Source of the DNA: Aurantiacibacter poecillastricola
GTDB lineage: Bacteria > Pseudomonadota > Alphaproteobacteria > Sphingomonadales > Sphingomonadaceae
Direction: 5' to 3'
Assembly: GCF_030730945.1 (NCBI RefSeq)
Contig: NZ_JAVAMS010000001.1
Location: 558,001 to 622,000 of the forward strand
DNA: 64,000 nucleotides
The position numbers and the translations under genes are program-made. The stretch's first letter is position 1; each line of letters opens with the position of its first letter. This document shows, in pieces, positions 1 to 8,699 of this stretch. The notes under the pieces are model-generated. The model worked only from the letters and a program-made list of their open reading frames with translations, was not told where the DNA came from and did no database searches.

Positions 1-67
1 ACCCTTCGCGCGCCCTCCCTCCCCCTCCCCGGCGTGAACCTTTGCCGCTGACCTGCGTTGCCGGGTC

Positions 68-901
68 ATGGCATTCTTCGACAGACTGAAACGCGCCTGG
101 GCCACCTCGGGCGAGGATAACATCTCGATCCTGGCGGCAGGCGTCGCCTATTACGCCTTCCTCGCCATGGTGCCGCTATTGGCCGCCATCGTGCTCGGCT
201 ACGGCCTGTTCGCCGATCCGCAGATGGTGGCTGACCACATCGAGGCACTTGCAGCGCGCCTGCCCCAATCAGCGGCGGAGCTTATCGGCAGCCAGTTGAG
301 AAGCGTTGTCGAGACCTCCGGCACGGCCAAGGGCTTTGGCCTGCTGCTGGCGCTGGGCCTCGCCATCATCGGCGCTCGAAACGGCGCCGGTGCGGTGGTT
401 ACCGCGATCTCGCTGGCGTTCAACGAGCATGAGCAGCGCGGCTTCCTGCGGGCAAATGCCCTTGCGCTGGCGATCACGCTGGGCGGGATCGTCGGTCTTG
501 GCGTGGTTGCTGCCGCATTGACGGTGACTGCTGCGCTGACAGACCTGTTGCCGGGCCTGTCGGGCGGCGCCGAAATCTTAGGCAAGGTCGTTACCTATAT
601 CGTGCTTGCCGGCCTCGGCGCGCTGGGCGCGGCATGGCTCTACCGCCGCGCTCCGAAGAGCGTCTCGCCCGGCTTTCGCGAAGTACTTCCCGGTGCGCTG
701 GTGGCCAGTATCGGCCTCGTCATCCTGACGCTCGCCTTCGGCTATTACGTAGCGAATTTCGGCAATTACAACGCGACATACGGATCGCTGGGCGCGGTCG
801 TGGTGTTGCTGACCTGGCTCTACTTGTCAGCCTATGTCGTGCTGTTCGGGTCGGAAGTCGCTGCCGTCGCCGTGCACGACCGCACGGGTCTGGACTCTTG
901 A
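68..901 (+). CDS. YihY/BrkB family inner membrane protein
   Basis: 277-residue integral membrane protein of the YihY/virulence factor BrkB family; its biochemical role is not settled in the family. About six hydrophobic segments are visible (roughly residues 20-45, 85-105, 130-155, 178-195, 208-235 and 243-270). The family-like N-terminal segment with LAAGVAYYAFLAMVPLLAA and the C-terminal NATYGSLGAVVVLLTWLYLS are both present, so it looks full length. The ATG at 68 is the first in frame. It is alone on its strand before carD, separated by about 200 bases. Confidence 0.88.
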   Translation: MAFFDRLKRAWATSGEDNISILAAGVAYYAFLAMVPLLAAIVLGYGLFADPQMVADHIEALAARLPQSAAELIGSQLRSVVETSGTAKGFGLLLALGLAIIGARNGAGAVVTAISLAFNEHEQRGFLRANALALAITLGGIVGLGVVAAALTVTAALTDLLPGLSGGAEILGKVVTYIVLAGLGALGAAWLYRRAPKSVSPGFREVLPGALVASIGLVILTLAFGYYVANFGNYNATYGSLGAVVVLLTWLYLSAYVVLFGSEVAAVAVHDRTGLDS

Positions 902-1103
902 CGTCGAGGAGAATTGCAAGACTCGCAATTAAGTTACGAATCTGTTATAAGCTGGCGGCAACTGCATGATCTTCGTTGATCGGCAGGCCGATAGGAAGGC
1001 AGGTCCCCGCTTCTAGCCACAGAACTGGTCTTGCGAATACGTCGCTTCCATTAGCGGCGCGCAGGAGCTTTTCGCTGCGGGGCGGCTGAAGAAAGGAATG
1101 TAC

Positions 1104-1637
1104 ATGGCTGCAAACGCAAACGCCTTCGATGTGGGCGATTACGTTGTTTATCCCAAGCATGGTGTGGGTCGCGTCATCGAGTTGCAGAGCGAGGAAATCG
1201 CCGGAATGCAGCTCGAACTCTACGTTCTCCGGTTCGAGAAAGAGCGGATGACGCTGCGCGTCCCGGTCAACAAGGTGGAGAGCATCGGCATGCGCAAGCT
1301 TTCCAGCGACAAGACGCTGAAGGAAGCGATGGAAACGCTGAAGGGCAAGCCCAAGGTCAAGCGCACAATGTGGTCGCGCCGCGCGCAGGAATACGAGGCC
1401 AAGATCAATTCCGGCGACCTGGTTTCGATCGCCGAAGTGACGCGCGACCTGTTCCGCCCGGAAGACCAGCCGGAACAGAGCTATTCCGAACGTCAGATCT
1501 TCGAAGCGGCCTCCAGCCGCCTCGCCCGCGAACTCGCCGCGATGGAAAAGACGGACGAGCCTACTGCGCTCACCAAGATCCTCGACGTGCTGAAAGAGCA
1601 CGCGCCGCAATATTACGAGAACACCGAGGAAGCCTGA
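1104..1637 (+). CDS. carD: CarD family transcriptional regulator
   Basis: 177-residue CarD/CdnL-type regulator, a cytoplasmic protein that binds the RNA polymerase beta subunit and stabilises open promoter complexes, especially at rRNA and growth-related promoters (family knowledge). The N-terminal RNAP-interaction fold is seen in FDVGDYVVYPKHGVGRV, followed by a helical DNA-binding half ending in a run of helices around residues 110-170. An upstream ATG at 1098 directly abuts the GAAAGGA ribosome site, whereas the ATG at 1104 sits about six bases from it, so 1104 is chosen. A strong intrinsic terminator follows at 1665-1698, so it is probably monocistronic. Confidence 0.93.
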   Translation: MAANANAFDVGDYVVYPKHGVGRVIELQSEEIAGMQLELYVLRFEKERMTLRVPVNKVESIGMRKLSSDKTLKEAMETLKGKPKVKRTMWSRRAQEYEAKINSGDLVSIAEVTRDLFRPEDQPEQSYSERQIFEAASSRLARELAAMEKTDEPTALTKILDVLKEHAPQYYENTEEA

Positions 1638-1664
1638 GCGCAGCCTCGCCAATCGTGATCTCGA

Positions 1665-1698
1665 AAAGGGCCGTTCGCCAGGTGCGAGCGGCCTTTTT
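1665..1698 (+). terminator. Intrinsic terminator of carD
   Basis: A ten-base stem (GGCCGTTCGC at 1669-1678 pairing with GCGAGCGGCC at 1684-1693, one G-U type mismatch) with a five-base loop is followed by five T. It lies 31 bases after the carD stop. Confidence 0.85.
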
Positions 1699-1816
1699 CA
1701 TGCCTGCAGCGGCGTCTCTCCGTTCCATCGACCCTCGAACCCCATCGACGAAGGACTTTGCAGCTCGGCCCTCCTTGGTGTATTGTCTTCATAATACGCA
1801 ACGGAGGAAAACGGGA

Positions 1817-2584
1817 ATGCGGATCGGAACACTCTTGCGCCGGATTGCCCCGGTGGTCGCGATTTCGGCGGCTGCCGGGCTGGCTGCCTGCGACAATGTG
1901 AACGTGGAATTCGAAAGCGACGGTGTGCCGCTGGCCGAACTCGACATGAGCGCCGCGCCCACCGAAGTCGCCCTCGCTTCGCCCGATACCGTCATCATCA
2001 CCGCGGGCGAGGATTTCGCTATCTATGTCGAAGGCAGCGCCGCCGCCAGGGACCGGATGCGCTTTGCGCTCGATGGCGACACGCTCGGCATCCATCGCAG
2101 TGAAGGCGACTGGAGCAGCAGCGATTCCGCTACCGTCAACATCACCATGCCCCCTCCCGGCGCGCTCATCATGGCGGGCTCCGGCACGATGCGGACCAAC
2201 GCGCTTAGCGAGGACGCATCGATCGTCCTTGCCGGCTCGGGAGAAGTTACCGCCAGCGGCATTGCCGCCAACAAGCTCGAAGTCGTGAATGGCGGCAGCG
2301 GCACGGTGAACCTTTCGGGGCGCACCGATACGCTCGAACTCAACGTCGCTGGAAGCGGCGCTGCCAACATGGAAAGCCTCGTCGTGGGCGATGCCGAGGT
2401 CACCCTCGCAGGATCCGGCCTCACGAGCTTCGCTTCGGACGGAAATGTCGACGCGACCATCATGGGATCCGGCACGGTTCGCGTGAACGGCTCGGCCAAT
2501 TGCACGGTCAATTCCATGGGCTCGGGCAGCCTCGTCTGCGAATCGGGTGCGGCTGCTGCGGAAGACGCCGACGAGCCTGCCTGA
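1817..2584 (+). CDS. DUF2807 (head GIN domain) lipoprotein
   Basis: 255-residue predicted lipoprotein. The N-terminus has a basic start, a hydrophobic stretch and a lipobox ending LAAC (Cys near residue 25), so it is probably lipid-anchored. The rest matches the DUF2807 putative auto-transporter adhesin head GIN domain: a beta-rich repeat with recurrent AGSG / GSGT / GSGS turns spaced about 20 residues apart, such as IMAGSGTM, LAGSGEV, VAGSGAA and LAGSGLT. The function in Gram-negatives is unknown. The start at 1817 is preceded by a GGAGG ribosome site about nine bases away; a longer open frame upstream is ignored because it runs through the carD gene and its terminator. Confidence 0.82.
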   Translation: MRIGTLLRRIAPVVAISAAAGLAACDNVNVEFESDGVPLAELDMSAAPTEVALASPDTVIITAGEDFAIYVEGSAAARDRMRFALDGDTLGIHRSEGDWSSSDSATVNITMPPPGALIMAGSGTMRTNALSEDASIVLAGSGEVTASGIAANKLEVVNGGSGTVNLSGRTDTLELNVAGSGAANMESLVVGDAEVTLAGSGLTSFASDGNVDATIMGSGTVRVNGSANCTVNSMGSGSLVCESGAAAAEDADEPA

Positions 2585-2662
2585 CGTTTCGCAACGGCTT
2601 CATTGCCGGGTCAGAAATTCAGGTTCATGGTCGGGTGACCATTCCCCACCGTGGACCGTCCC

Positions 2663-2995
2663 ATGCTGCGAACACGACACTTCCTGATACCCGTTGCAGC
2701 GCTGGCGATGAGCGGCTGCGTCGCGAAAACACTGGTGGATGTCGCCACCGCCCCGGTACGCGCAGGAGCGCAGGTGGCGGACTGGGCAACGGAGAGCCAG
2801 GACGAGGCAGACAGGGCGCGTGGCAGGGAAATCCGTCAACGGGAGGAACGACTCGGAGATCTCCAGGAGGACGTCGCCGACCTGGAGGAGGATTGTCTCG
2901 ACGGCGATGACGATGCCTGCCGCGAGGCCGTGGCGAAGCGCCGGGAAATCGACGAACTGCTCCCGCAAGTACCGCTGGAACCGCAGGATAGCTAG
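2663..2995 (+). CDS. Small lipoprotein with coiled-coil, unknown function
   Basis: 110-residue protein I do not recognise as a named family. The N-terminus is a lipoprotein signal (hydrophobic stretch then LAMSGC, Cys near residue 18). Residues about 45-95 are highly charged with many Arg and Glu and a likely helical coiled coil (RGREIRQREERLGDLQEDVA), ending in a CLDGDDDAC acidic pair of cysteines. An in-frame GTG at 2651 is possible but the ATG at 2663 gives the better signal peptide. The TAG stop shares the CTAG tetranucleotide with the stop of the convergent tsaC gene. Confidence 0.65.
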   Translation: MLRTRHFLIPVAALAMSGCVAKTLVDVATAPVRAGAQVADWATESQDEADRARGREIRQREERLGDLQEDVADLEEDCLDGDDDACREAVAKRREIDELLPQVPLEPQDS

Positions 2996-3933
2996 CGCGC
3001 GGCGGCCCGCCGCAACCGGTCGTTTATCGCCTCGCCCATGCCATCCACCGGAATCGGTGCGACGGCGATGACAGCTTTGTTCGAGGCCGCCCCCGCGTGA
3101 AGCGCGGCATAAAGCGCTGCCGCTGCCTTTGCGAGATCGGCGTCGGGCGAAAGGTTCACGTCCCCCTCGATCTTTCCGAAACCGATAAAGAACTGGCCTG
3201 CTTGCGCAGCGGCTTGGTTGAGCAGCACGGGTTTCCCCGGTGAATAGTGCCGCGCAAGCTGACCCGGCGCCTCGATAGTCGCGCCGCGCGACTTTGTGTC
3301 CTCGCCAAGGATCGCCCGTAATTCGTCTTTCGAGATCGGGCCGGGCCTGAGGAGGCGCCAGCCATCATCCCTGTCCAGCGCGACAATGGTCGATTCAACC
3401 CCCGCCTCGCATGGACCGCCATCGATCACCGGCGGAGCATTCTTTCCCAGCGAGGCGATCACGTGTTCGGGCCTCGTCGGACTCACGCCGTTGCTGCGGT
3501 TGGCTGACGGGGCAGCGAGCGGCAGGCCGAGTTCGGATAGGAGCTTTGCGGCCACGGGATGCGCGGGCTGTCGCAAGGCGATGGTGTCGAGCCCGGCCGT
3601 GACGGCTGGCGCAATCGCGGCACCGTCACGAAGGGGTAGAACAATCGTCAGCGGGCCGGGCCAGAAGCGCTCTGCCAGCATCTTGGCCAGTGGCCCCATC
3701 TCGGCAAGTTCGCGCGCCATTTCGAGACCGGTGACATGCACGATCAGCGGATTGAAATCCGGGCGGCCCTTGGTCCTGTAGATCTGCGCCACCGCATCGG
3801 CGCTGTCGGCGCGTGCGGCAAGGCCGTATACCGTCTCTGTCGGAATGGCGACGAGGCCACCTTCGCGCAGCCGGGCGGCGGCGCTGGCAATGCCCGCATC
3901 GTCGGGCGCAATCAGGGCTGGCTTGCCGCTCAT
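2992..3933 (-). CDS. tsaC: L-threonylcarbamoyladenylate synthase (TsaC/Sua5)
   Basis: 313-residue enzyme that makes threonylcarbamoyl-AMP from threonine, bicarbonate and ATP, the first step of tRNA t6A37 modification. The YrdC domain fills about residues 10-200 (IPTETVYGLA near the N-terminus, TKGRPDFNPLIVHV, and the SAN motif in PLAAPSANRSNG). A C-terminal Sua5 domain follows (about 225-313, with ARHYSPGKP), so it is the long Sua5 type. I use the ATG at 3933 rather than GTG codons just upstream. It is divergent from the AAA ATPase gene at 3960 with only 26 bases between them. Confidence 0.9.
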   Translation of the reverse strand: MSGKPALIAPDDAGIASAAARLREGGLVAIPTETVYGLAARADSADAVAQIYRTKGRPDFNPLIVHVTGLEMARELAEMGPLAKMLAERFWPGPLTIVLPLRDGAAIAPAVTAGLDTIALRQPAHPVAAKLLSELGLPLAAPSANRSNGVSPTRPEHVIASLGKNAPPVIDGGPCEAGVESTIVALDRDDGWRLLRPGPISKDELRAILGEDTKSRGATIEAPGQLARHYSPGKPVLLNQAAAQAGQFFIGFGKIEGDVNLSPDADLAKAAAALYAALHAGAASNKAVIAVAPIPVDGMGEAINDRLRRAAAR

Positions 3934-3959
3934 CACCACCGCCTATAGGGACGAAGGCG

Positions 3960-4799
3960 ATGGAAGACCAAGCCCAACTCCTCGCGCGCATCGCTTCGGC
4001 GCTCGAGCGGATCGCGCCGCCCTATCCCGACGGGATCGACTGGCAATCCGCCCCTGCTTACGTGTGGGATAGCAACGGGGCTCGCCCAGTGGACAACATC
4101 GAGGCCCCGTCGCTCGACCTGCTGCGCGGGATCGACCGCCAGAAGGCTGCGGTGACACAGAACGTCGCACGCCTCGCGGCGGGCCTTCCGGCGCATGACA
4201 TGCTGCTGTGGGGAGCGCGAGGTATGGGCAAGTCCGCCCTGCTTCGCGCGGCCACGCTCGACGCACAGGCAGCCGGCGGAACGATCGCACTCGTACAGGT
4301 GGCGAGCGATGCGGTGGCCACGCTGCCGTGGCTGTTCGCCCAACTGGCGAAGGTGGAGCGCAATTTTCTCGTCTTCGTCGATGATCTCGGTTTCGCTGAG
4401 GGCGACACGATAACGCCGCGCCACCTGCGCAGCTGGCTGGACGGCGGTATCGAGGCGCGTCCCACGCATGTGCGGCTCGCGGTTACCTCCAACAGGCGTG
4501 CGATCCTGCCGCGCCATGCAAGCGAACAGGACGACCCCGTCAATCCGCGCGACGCGGTGGACGACATGCTCGCCCTCGCCGATCGCTTCGGTCTTTCGCT
4601 GGGATTCCACAATGCCAGCCAAGACGATTACCTCGCCATCCTGCACGGATACGCGAAGGCGTACGGGCTGACCCTGGACGAGGGCGAGGCTCTGGAATGG
4701 GCCAAGCGTCGCGGAGCCCGATCGGGCCGGGTCGCCTGGCACTTCATCGTCGAACTCGCCGGGCGCGAAGGACGCGAGCTTGGCAGCCTCGCCCGATAG
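3960..4799 (+). CDS. DUF815-type AAA ATPase
   Basis: 279-residue ATP-binding protein of the DUF815 (predicted AAA+ superfamily ATPase) type; the physiological role is unknown. A Walker A motif GARGMGKS is at residues 85-92, a Walker B FLVFVDDL at about 136-143, and a sensor-like TSNRRAILPRH segment follows near residue 185. DUF815 proteins are typically 250-290 residues, so this is full length. The ATG at 3960 is used; an upstream extension would run into the divergent tsaC gene. The stop is followed after four bases by the end of the convergent sugar dehydrogenase gene. Confidence 0.82.
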   Translation: MEDQAQLLARIASALERIAPPYPDGIDWQSAPAYVWDSNGARPVDNIEAPSLDLLRGIDRQKAAVTQNVARLAAGLPAHDMLLWGARGMGKSALLRAATLDAQAAGGTIALVQVASDAVATLPWLFAQLAKVERNFLVFVDDLGFAEGDTITPRHLRSWLDGGIEARPTHVRLAVTSNRRAILPRHASEQDDPVNPRDAVDDMLALADRFGLSLGFHNASQDDYLAILHGYAKAYGLTLDEGEALEWAKRRGARSGRVAWHFIVELAGREGRELGSLAR

Positions 4800-4803
4800 T
4801 GCC

Positions 4804-6267
4804 CTACATGATCTGGGAAGGATCGATCGCGCCGTCCTCGAACGCGCGTGACGGATCGTCGGTCAGTTCACGGCGGGGCGGCAGGCGCTCGCCGCTATTG
4901 CGCTCGATCGCGGCGGCGCCCGCGGCGCCCGGGGCGGTGACGCGCCAGATGATATTGCCCGTGTCGTCGCTCACCAGCAGTGCGCCGGTCTGATCCCACT
5001 CCACCCATGTCGGTCGACCGTAGGTCTTGCCATCCCCGGTCAGGAACGGCGCGAGAACCTGGCGCGGTTCGCCGACCGGATTGCCGCGATCGTCGAATTC
5101 GACAAACACCACGTCATAGCCGGAGGGCGGGATACGGTTCCAGGAGCCATGGCGCGCGATGAAGGCGCCTTGCCCGAAATTCTCGCCCATGGTCGTCCCC
5201 TCTTCGGTGAAGACCATTCCCAGCGCGGCAACGTGAGCCCCCAGCGCGTATTGCGGAGTGCGGGTGTATTCGGTGAGATAGCGCGGCATCGGCGCTTCCA
5301 CGCGCTCGTCCACGATGTCGTTGTAGTACACCCAGGGCCAGCCGTAGTGCACCCCGATGGGAACGTTGGACATGTAGTCGGGCACCAAGTCGGAACCGAG
5401 CATGTCGCGCTCGTTCACCGTCACCCACAGCTCGCCCGACCAGGGGTTGAAAGCCAGGCCGTTGGGGTTGCGCAAGCCCGCCCCGAACAGCCGGGCAGAT
5501 CCCGTCTCCAGGTTGAGCTCGTGAATTGCCGCGCGGTTTTCCTCGATGTCCATTCCGCCTTCGCCGATATTCGAGGCGGAGCCGACGGCGATGTAGAGAT
5601 ACTGACCATCTTCCGAGAGGATGATGTTGCGCATCCAGTGATTCCCGGCAGGCGGCAGGTCGGCCAGCTTCTCGGGTTCGCCCGTCACGCGGTTCGCGCC
5701 CAATTCGTAGTCGAAGCGCAGCAGCTCGTCGTGATTGGCGATGTAGAGGTTGCCGTCGCCCCATGCGATACCGGAAGGCGAATCGAGATTGTCCTCGCGC
5801 AGCACGTGACGCTCGTCCGCCACGCCGTCCTGGTCGGTATCGCGCAGCAACACGAGCTGGTTCGGCGAAGGCCCCGCCGAGCCTGCCTCGCTGAAGAGGA
5901 TCGAGGCGACAAGGTTCGTCAGCCAGCCCCCTGCCACTTCGCTTTCGGGTGCGCGGGTGAGCGTGACGAGCACGTCGCCATTGGGCATGGCGTAGATCAC
6001 GCGCGGATGGTCGAGCCCCTCGGCAAAGCGGTTCACCACCAGTCCCTCGGCCGCCTGCGGGGCAGCGCCATCGGGCCAGCCGATGGGTTCGGCAACCTGC
6101 ACTGTGGGGATCAGCTGCGCATCGGGTTCGGCGAGGACGGGATCGGTGCCGGTGGTTTCCTCCAGCGAATAGTCCGCCGGTTCGCCGCGGGACAGCCACC
6201 ATATGACGATCGCCGCCAGCACGAGGATTACCAGCAGCGCGATCAGGATCTTCTTGAGAGTGCTCAT
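4804..6267 (-). CDS. PQQ-dependent sugar dehydrogenase-like protein (sorbosone dehydrogenase family)
   Basis: 487-residue protein of the soluble glucose/sorbosone dehydrogenase beta-propeller family. Residues about 5-25 form a single hydrophobic N-terminal segment (LIALLVILVLAAIVIWWL), so the protein is probably anchored in the inner membrane with a periplasmic propeller. Family-like segments are GLDHPRVIYAMPNGDVLV, GIAWGDGNLYIAN, GLRNPNGLAFNPWSGELWVTVNERD and the HGSWNR turn. Substrate and true PQQ use cannot be told from the sequence. The ATG at 6265-6267 is chosen because it starts right at the membrane segment; the longer frame upstream overlaps msrC on the other strand. Confidence 0.83.
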   Translation of the reverse strand: MSTLKKILIALLVILVLAAIVIWWLSRGEPADYSLEETTGTDPVLAEPDAQLIPTVQVAEPIGWPDGAAPQAAEGLVVNRFAEGLDHPRVIYAMPNGDVLVTLTRAPESEVAGGWLTNLVASILFSEAGSAGPSPNQLVLLRDTDQDGVADERHVLREDNLDSPSGIAWGDGNLYIANHDELLRFDYELGANRVTGEPEKLADLPPAGNHWMRNIILSEDGQYLYIAVGSASNIGEGGMDIEENRAAIHELNLETGSARLFGAGLRNPNGLAFNPWSGELWVTVNERDMLGSDLVPDYMSNVPIGVHYGWPWVYYNDIVDERVEAPMPRYLTEYTRTPQYALGAHVAALGMVFTEEGTTMGENFGQGAFIARHGSWNRIPPSGYDVVFVEFDDRGNPVGEPRQVLAPFLTGDGKTYGRPTWVEWDQTGALLVSDDTGNIIWRVTAPGAAGAAAIERNSGERLPPRRELTDDPSRAFEDGAIDPSQIM

Positions 6268-6330
6268 GGGGCCAACATCTAGGGCGAGTGTGGCTTTGCG
6301 GCAATGGATTTGCCCGCTAAGGGCCGGAGC

Positions 6331-6813
6331 ATGTTCGACTTCACGCCCGATCCCGAAGCTCCGAAGAGCGATCTGTACCGCGACCTCCTGACAGCTGCCG
6401 ACGCCATCACCACGGGCGAAAGCGACGCGGTCGCCAACATGGCCAATGTCGCTGCCCTGCTTGGCGAGTTCCTGCATGACTGCAACTGGACGGGATTCTA
6501 CCGCTTGGTGAACGACGAGCTGGTGCTTGGCCCGTTCGCGGGACGCCCGGCCTGCATCCGTATTCCACTCGGTGTCGGCGTATGCGGCGCCGCCGCGAAA
6601 TCGGGTGAGACGCAGCTGGTGGAAGACGTGCACGCCTTCCCCGGCCATATCGCGTGCGACGCGCGAAGCCGATCCGAAGTGGTCGTGCCGATCCTGCGCG
6701 ATGGCGCGGTGATAGGCGTGATCGATTGCGACAGCCCGGAACTCGCACGTTTCGATGCCGACGATCAGGCGGGGCTCGAGGCATTGGCTGCCTTGCTTGC
6801 CGATCGACTCTGA
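6331..6813 (+). CDS. msrC: Free methionine-(R)-sulfoxide reductase (GAF domain)
   Basis: 160-residue GAF-domain enzyme that reduces free methionine-R-sulfoxide in the cytoplasm. All three cysteines of the E. coli enzyme are conserved with the same spacing: a Cys at the start of CIRIPLGVGVC, the second ten residues later, and the third 24 residues further on in CDARSRSEVVVPI. The whole GAF domain is present and the length fits the family. The ATG at 6331 is preceded by GGAG; another ATG at 6304 would add nine residues. It is divergent from the sugar dehydrogenase gene. Confidence 0.92.
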   Translation: MFDFTPDPEAPKSDLYRDLLTAADAITTGESDAVANMANVAALLGEFLHDCNWTGFYRLVNDELVLGPFAGRPACIRIPLGVGVCGAAAKSGETQLVEDVHAFPGHIACDARSRSEVVVPILRDGAVIGVIDCDSPELARFDADDQAGLEALAALLADRL

Positions 6814-6925
6814 CTGGCCCGCTCCGGGACAAGCGCAGCGTAAGCGGGGATTTTCGCAGGATTAAAGGGTAAACATTGCCCTAACGCGGGCTGACACGCC
6901 CGATTCTCTTCTGAGGATTCCCGCG

Positions 6926-7657
6926 ATGTACAACCGCTATGTGTTCGGTCTTGCTGCTGTCGCCAGTAATGCCCTGGCCTTTCCTGCCTGTGCCCAGCAG
7001 GACCATATTTCCGCGCAAGCTGTCGATATTCCCGACACCGTGGGTGAATGGGAGCATGGTTGGCATGGTGACGCCTCCAGCCAGCCCGCGGTCGATACCG
7101 ATCTCGGCACGTGGCTCGGCTATTCATTCGCAGAGCGCGAGGCGTGGCTGGCCGACTGCCGGCTGCTGATGGCGGATGCGGGCGGATACCGCGACTATGG
7201 CGATTTGCAGGATAATGACGCCGATGGCGGTCTGATCGGTGGACTGACCGGTGCCGTCATCGGCGGCGTCGCAGGCAATCGTATCGCCGATGGGCAACGA
7301 CTTGGTGGAACCTTGATCGGGCTCGGCCTGGGTGGTCTGGCCGGCGCTGCGATCGGCACGCTGATCGACGACGCTGATGACGATGAAGAAGCCTCCATCC
7401 GTGATTTCGATGCTAACGCCCTATGGGCCGCGCGATATTGCGATGCCTATCTGACGCGTTATGAGATAGCCGGAGGCGCGCGCTACGTGGCCCGCGATGC
7501 CGCGCATGGCGAGCGCGGGCATTCACATGGCCCCGATTGTACAATTACCGTTCGCGATGAGTGGTTCGATGAAGAGCCAGCGATGCCCTCACCGCCCGCT
7601 CGCCGAGCCATCCCGCCGCGTCTCGAACCTGACGGCAAGGCGGTGCCACTCGGCTAG
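6926..7657 (+). CDS. Secreted or envelope protein with glycine-zipper repeat, unknown function
   Basis: 243-residue protein with an N-terminal signal-like segment (hydrophobic to about residue 20, ending near PACAQ). Residues 101-144 are a Gly-rich hydrophobic region (GGLIGGLTGAVIGGVAG then GGTLIGLGLGGLAGAAIG) typical of glycine-zipper 2TM domains that insert in membranes. It is flanked by an acidic run DDADDDEE, and the C-terminal third is rich in Pro and Arg. The exact function is not recognisable. It lies between msrC and the convergent parB gene. Confidence 0.7.
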   Translation: MYNRYVFGLAAVASNALAFPACAQQDHISAQAVDIPDTVGEWEHGWHGDASSQPAVDTDLGTWLGYSFAEREAWLADCRLLMADAGGYRDYGDLQDNDADGGLIGGLTGAVIGGVAGNRIADGQRLGGTLIGLGLGGLAGAAIGTLIDDADDDEEASIRDFDANALWAARYCDAYLTRYEIAGGARYVARDAAHGERGHSHGPDCTITVRDEWFDEEPAMPSPPARRAIPPRLEPDGKAVPLG

Positions 7658-7688
7658 ACCGCCCTTGCCTTAGGTCGCACGTATAAGG

Positions 7689-8699
7689 TCAGATCCCGCC
7701 GCCGGTAAGCCGCTGGCAGATCAGGTCCAGCTGGTCGAGCGTGCGAAAGCGTACCGTTACCGAACCCGAGCGCGGGTCGTCGTCAGTGGCGATCTTCACC
7801 GGCAGGCCAAGGAATTCCTCGAGATGATTCTCGACCGCGGCGATATCGGCATCCTTTGCCGGATCGCGCGCCGGGCGAGCCTGCCTGCGCGTGGGCGCGT
7901 TTTCGCCTCCACTTCGCGCCTTGCGGGCCAGCTTCTCGACCTCGCGAACGGAGAGCCCGTCCTTCACCGCTTTCTCGGCCAGTTCCTCTGCGTTATCCAG
8001 GCCGATCAGCGCCCGCCCGTGGCCCATGTCGAGCATTCCCGTCTCCAGGTGATCCAGCACCGCCTCCGGCAGGGCGAGAAGGCGCTGGAGATTGGCGACG
8101 TGGCTGCGCGATTTCTCCACCAGGCCAGCAATGTCGGCCTGGGTCATGTCCTCCAGTTCGGCTAGACGCTGATAGGCACGCGCTTCCTCAACCGGGTTCA
8201 GGTCTTCACGCTGAATATTCTCGATAAGCGCCAGAGCCATGACATCGCGCTCTTCGAGATCGCGAATTATGGCAGGAATTTCATGCATTTGCGCCTTCTG
8301 AGAGGCGCGCCACCGCCTTTCGCCGGCGACAAGTTGATACTTGCCCGATTTGAGCGGACGCACGATCACAGGCTGAATCACACCGCGCGCGGCGATGGAG
8401 GCAGCGAGCTCGGCCAGCGCCTCGTCATCGAAATAACGCCGCGGCTGGTCGGGATGGGGTTCGATGTCGGAGATGGCGAGATTGGCCAAGCCGTCAGTCC
8501 GAGAAGTCGCGCGTTCCTGCACTGCGGTATCGCCGCCGTCGCGTGATTCTCCGGACCTCGAGGAGACAAGAGGCTCTTCCCGCTTCGCCTCTCCCAACAG
8601 GGCACCCAGACCCTTGCCCAGCTTCCGCCGGTTGGCTGCAGCGCGGGGCGCTACTGCCTTTTCCTCGGTCTTCTGTTCGGCTTTCTCGGCTTTGCTCAT
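7689..8699 (-). CDS. parB: Chromosome partitioning protein ParB
   Basis: 336-residue ParB/Spo0J-type CTPase that binds parS, slides along DNA as a clamp and works with ParA to segregate the origin. The N-terminal CTP-binding domain starts at about residue 75 and carries the GERRWR motif at 126-131. The helix-turn-helix region follows (ALALIENIQREDLNPVEEA, then TQADIAGLVEKSRSHVANLQRLL). The C-terminal dimerisation domain ends GSVTVRFRTLDQLDLICQRL. The start codon overlaps the parA stop by four bases (ATGA), so the two are translationally coupled. Five parS-like sites lie 0.8-4.4 kb upstream in the same locus. Confidence 0.97.
   Translation of the reverse strand: MSKAEKAEQKTEEKAVAPRAAANRRKLGKGLGALLGEAKREEPLVSSRSGESRDGGDTAVQERATSRTDGLANLAISDIEPHPDQPRRYFDDEALAELAASIAARGVIQPVIVRPLKSGKYQLVAGERRWRASQKAQMHEIPAIIRDLEERDVMALALIENIQREDLNPVEEARAYQRLAELEDMTQADIAGLVEKSRSHVANLQRLLALPEAVLDHLETGMLDMGHGRALIGLDNAEELAEKAVKDGLSVREVEKLARKARSGGENAPTRRQARPARDPAKDADIAAVENHLEEFLGLPVKIATDDDPRSGSVTVRFRTLDQLDLICQRLTGGGI

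Noticed and set aside
940..955. Possible carD promoter with TTATAA near 945
   Set aside because: No matching -35 at a suitable distance could be found.
1370..1816. In-frame upstream extension of the DUF2807 gene
   Set aside because: It reads through carD and its terminator; the lipoprotein signal starts at 1817.
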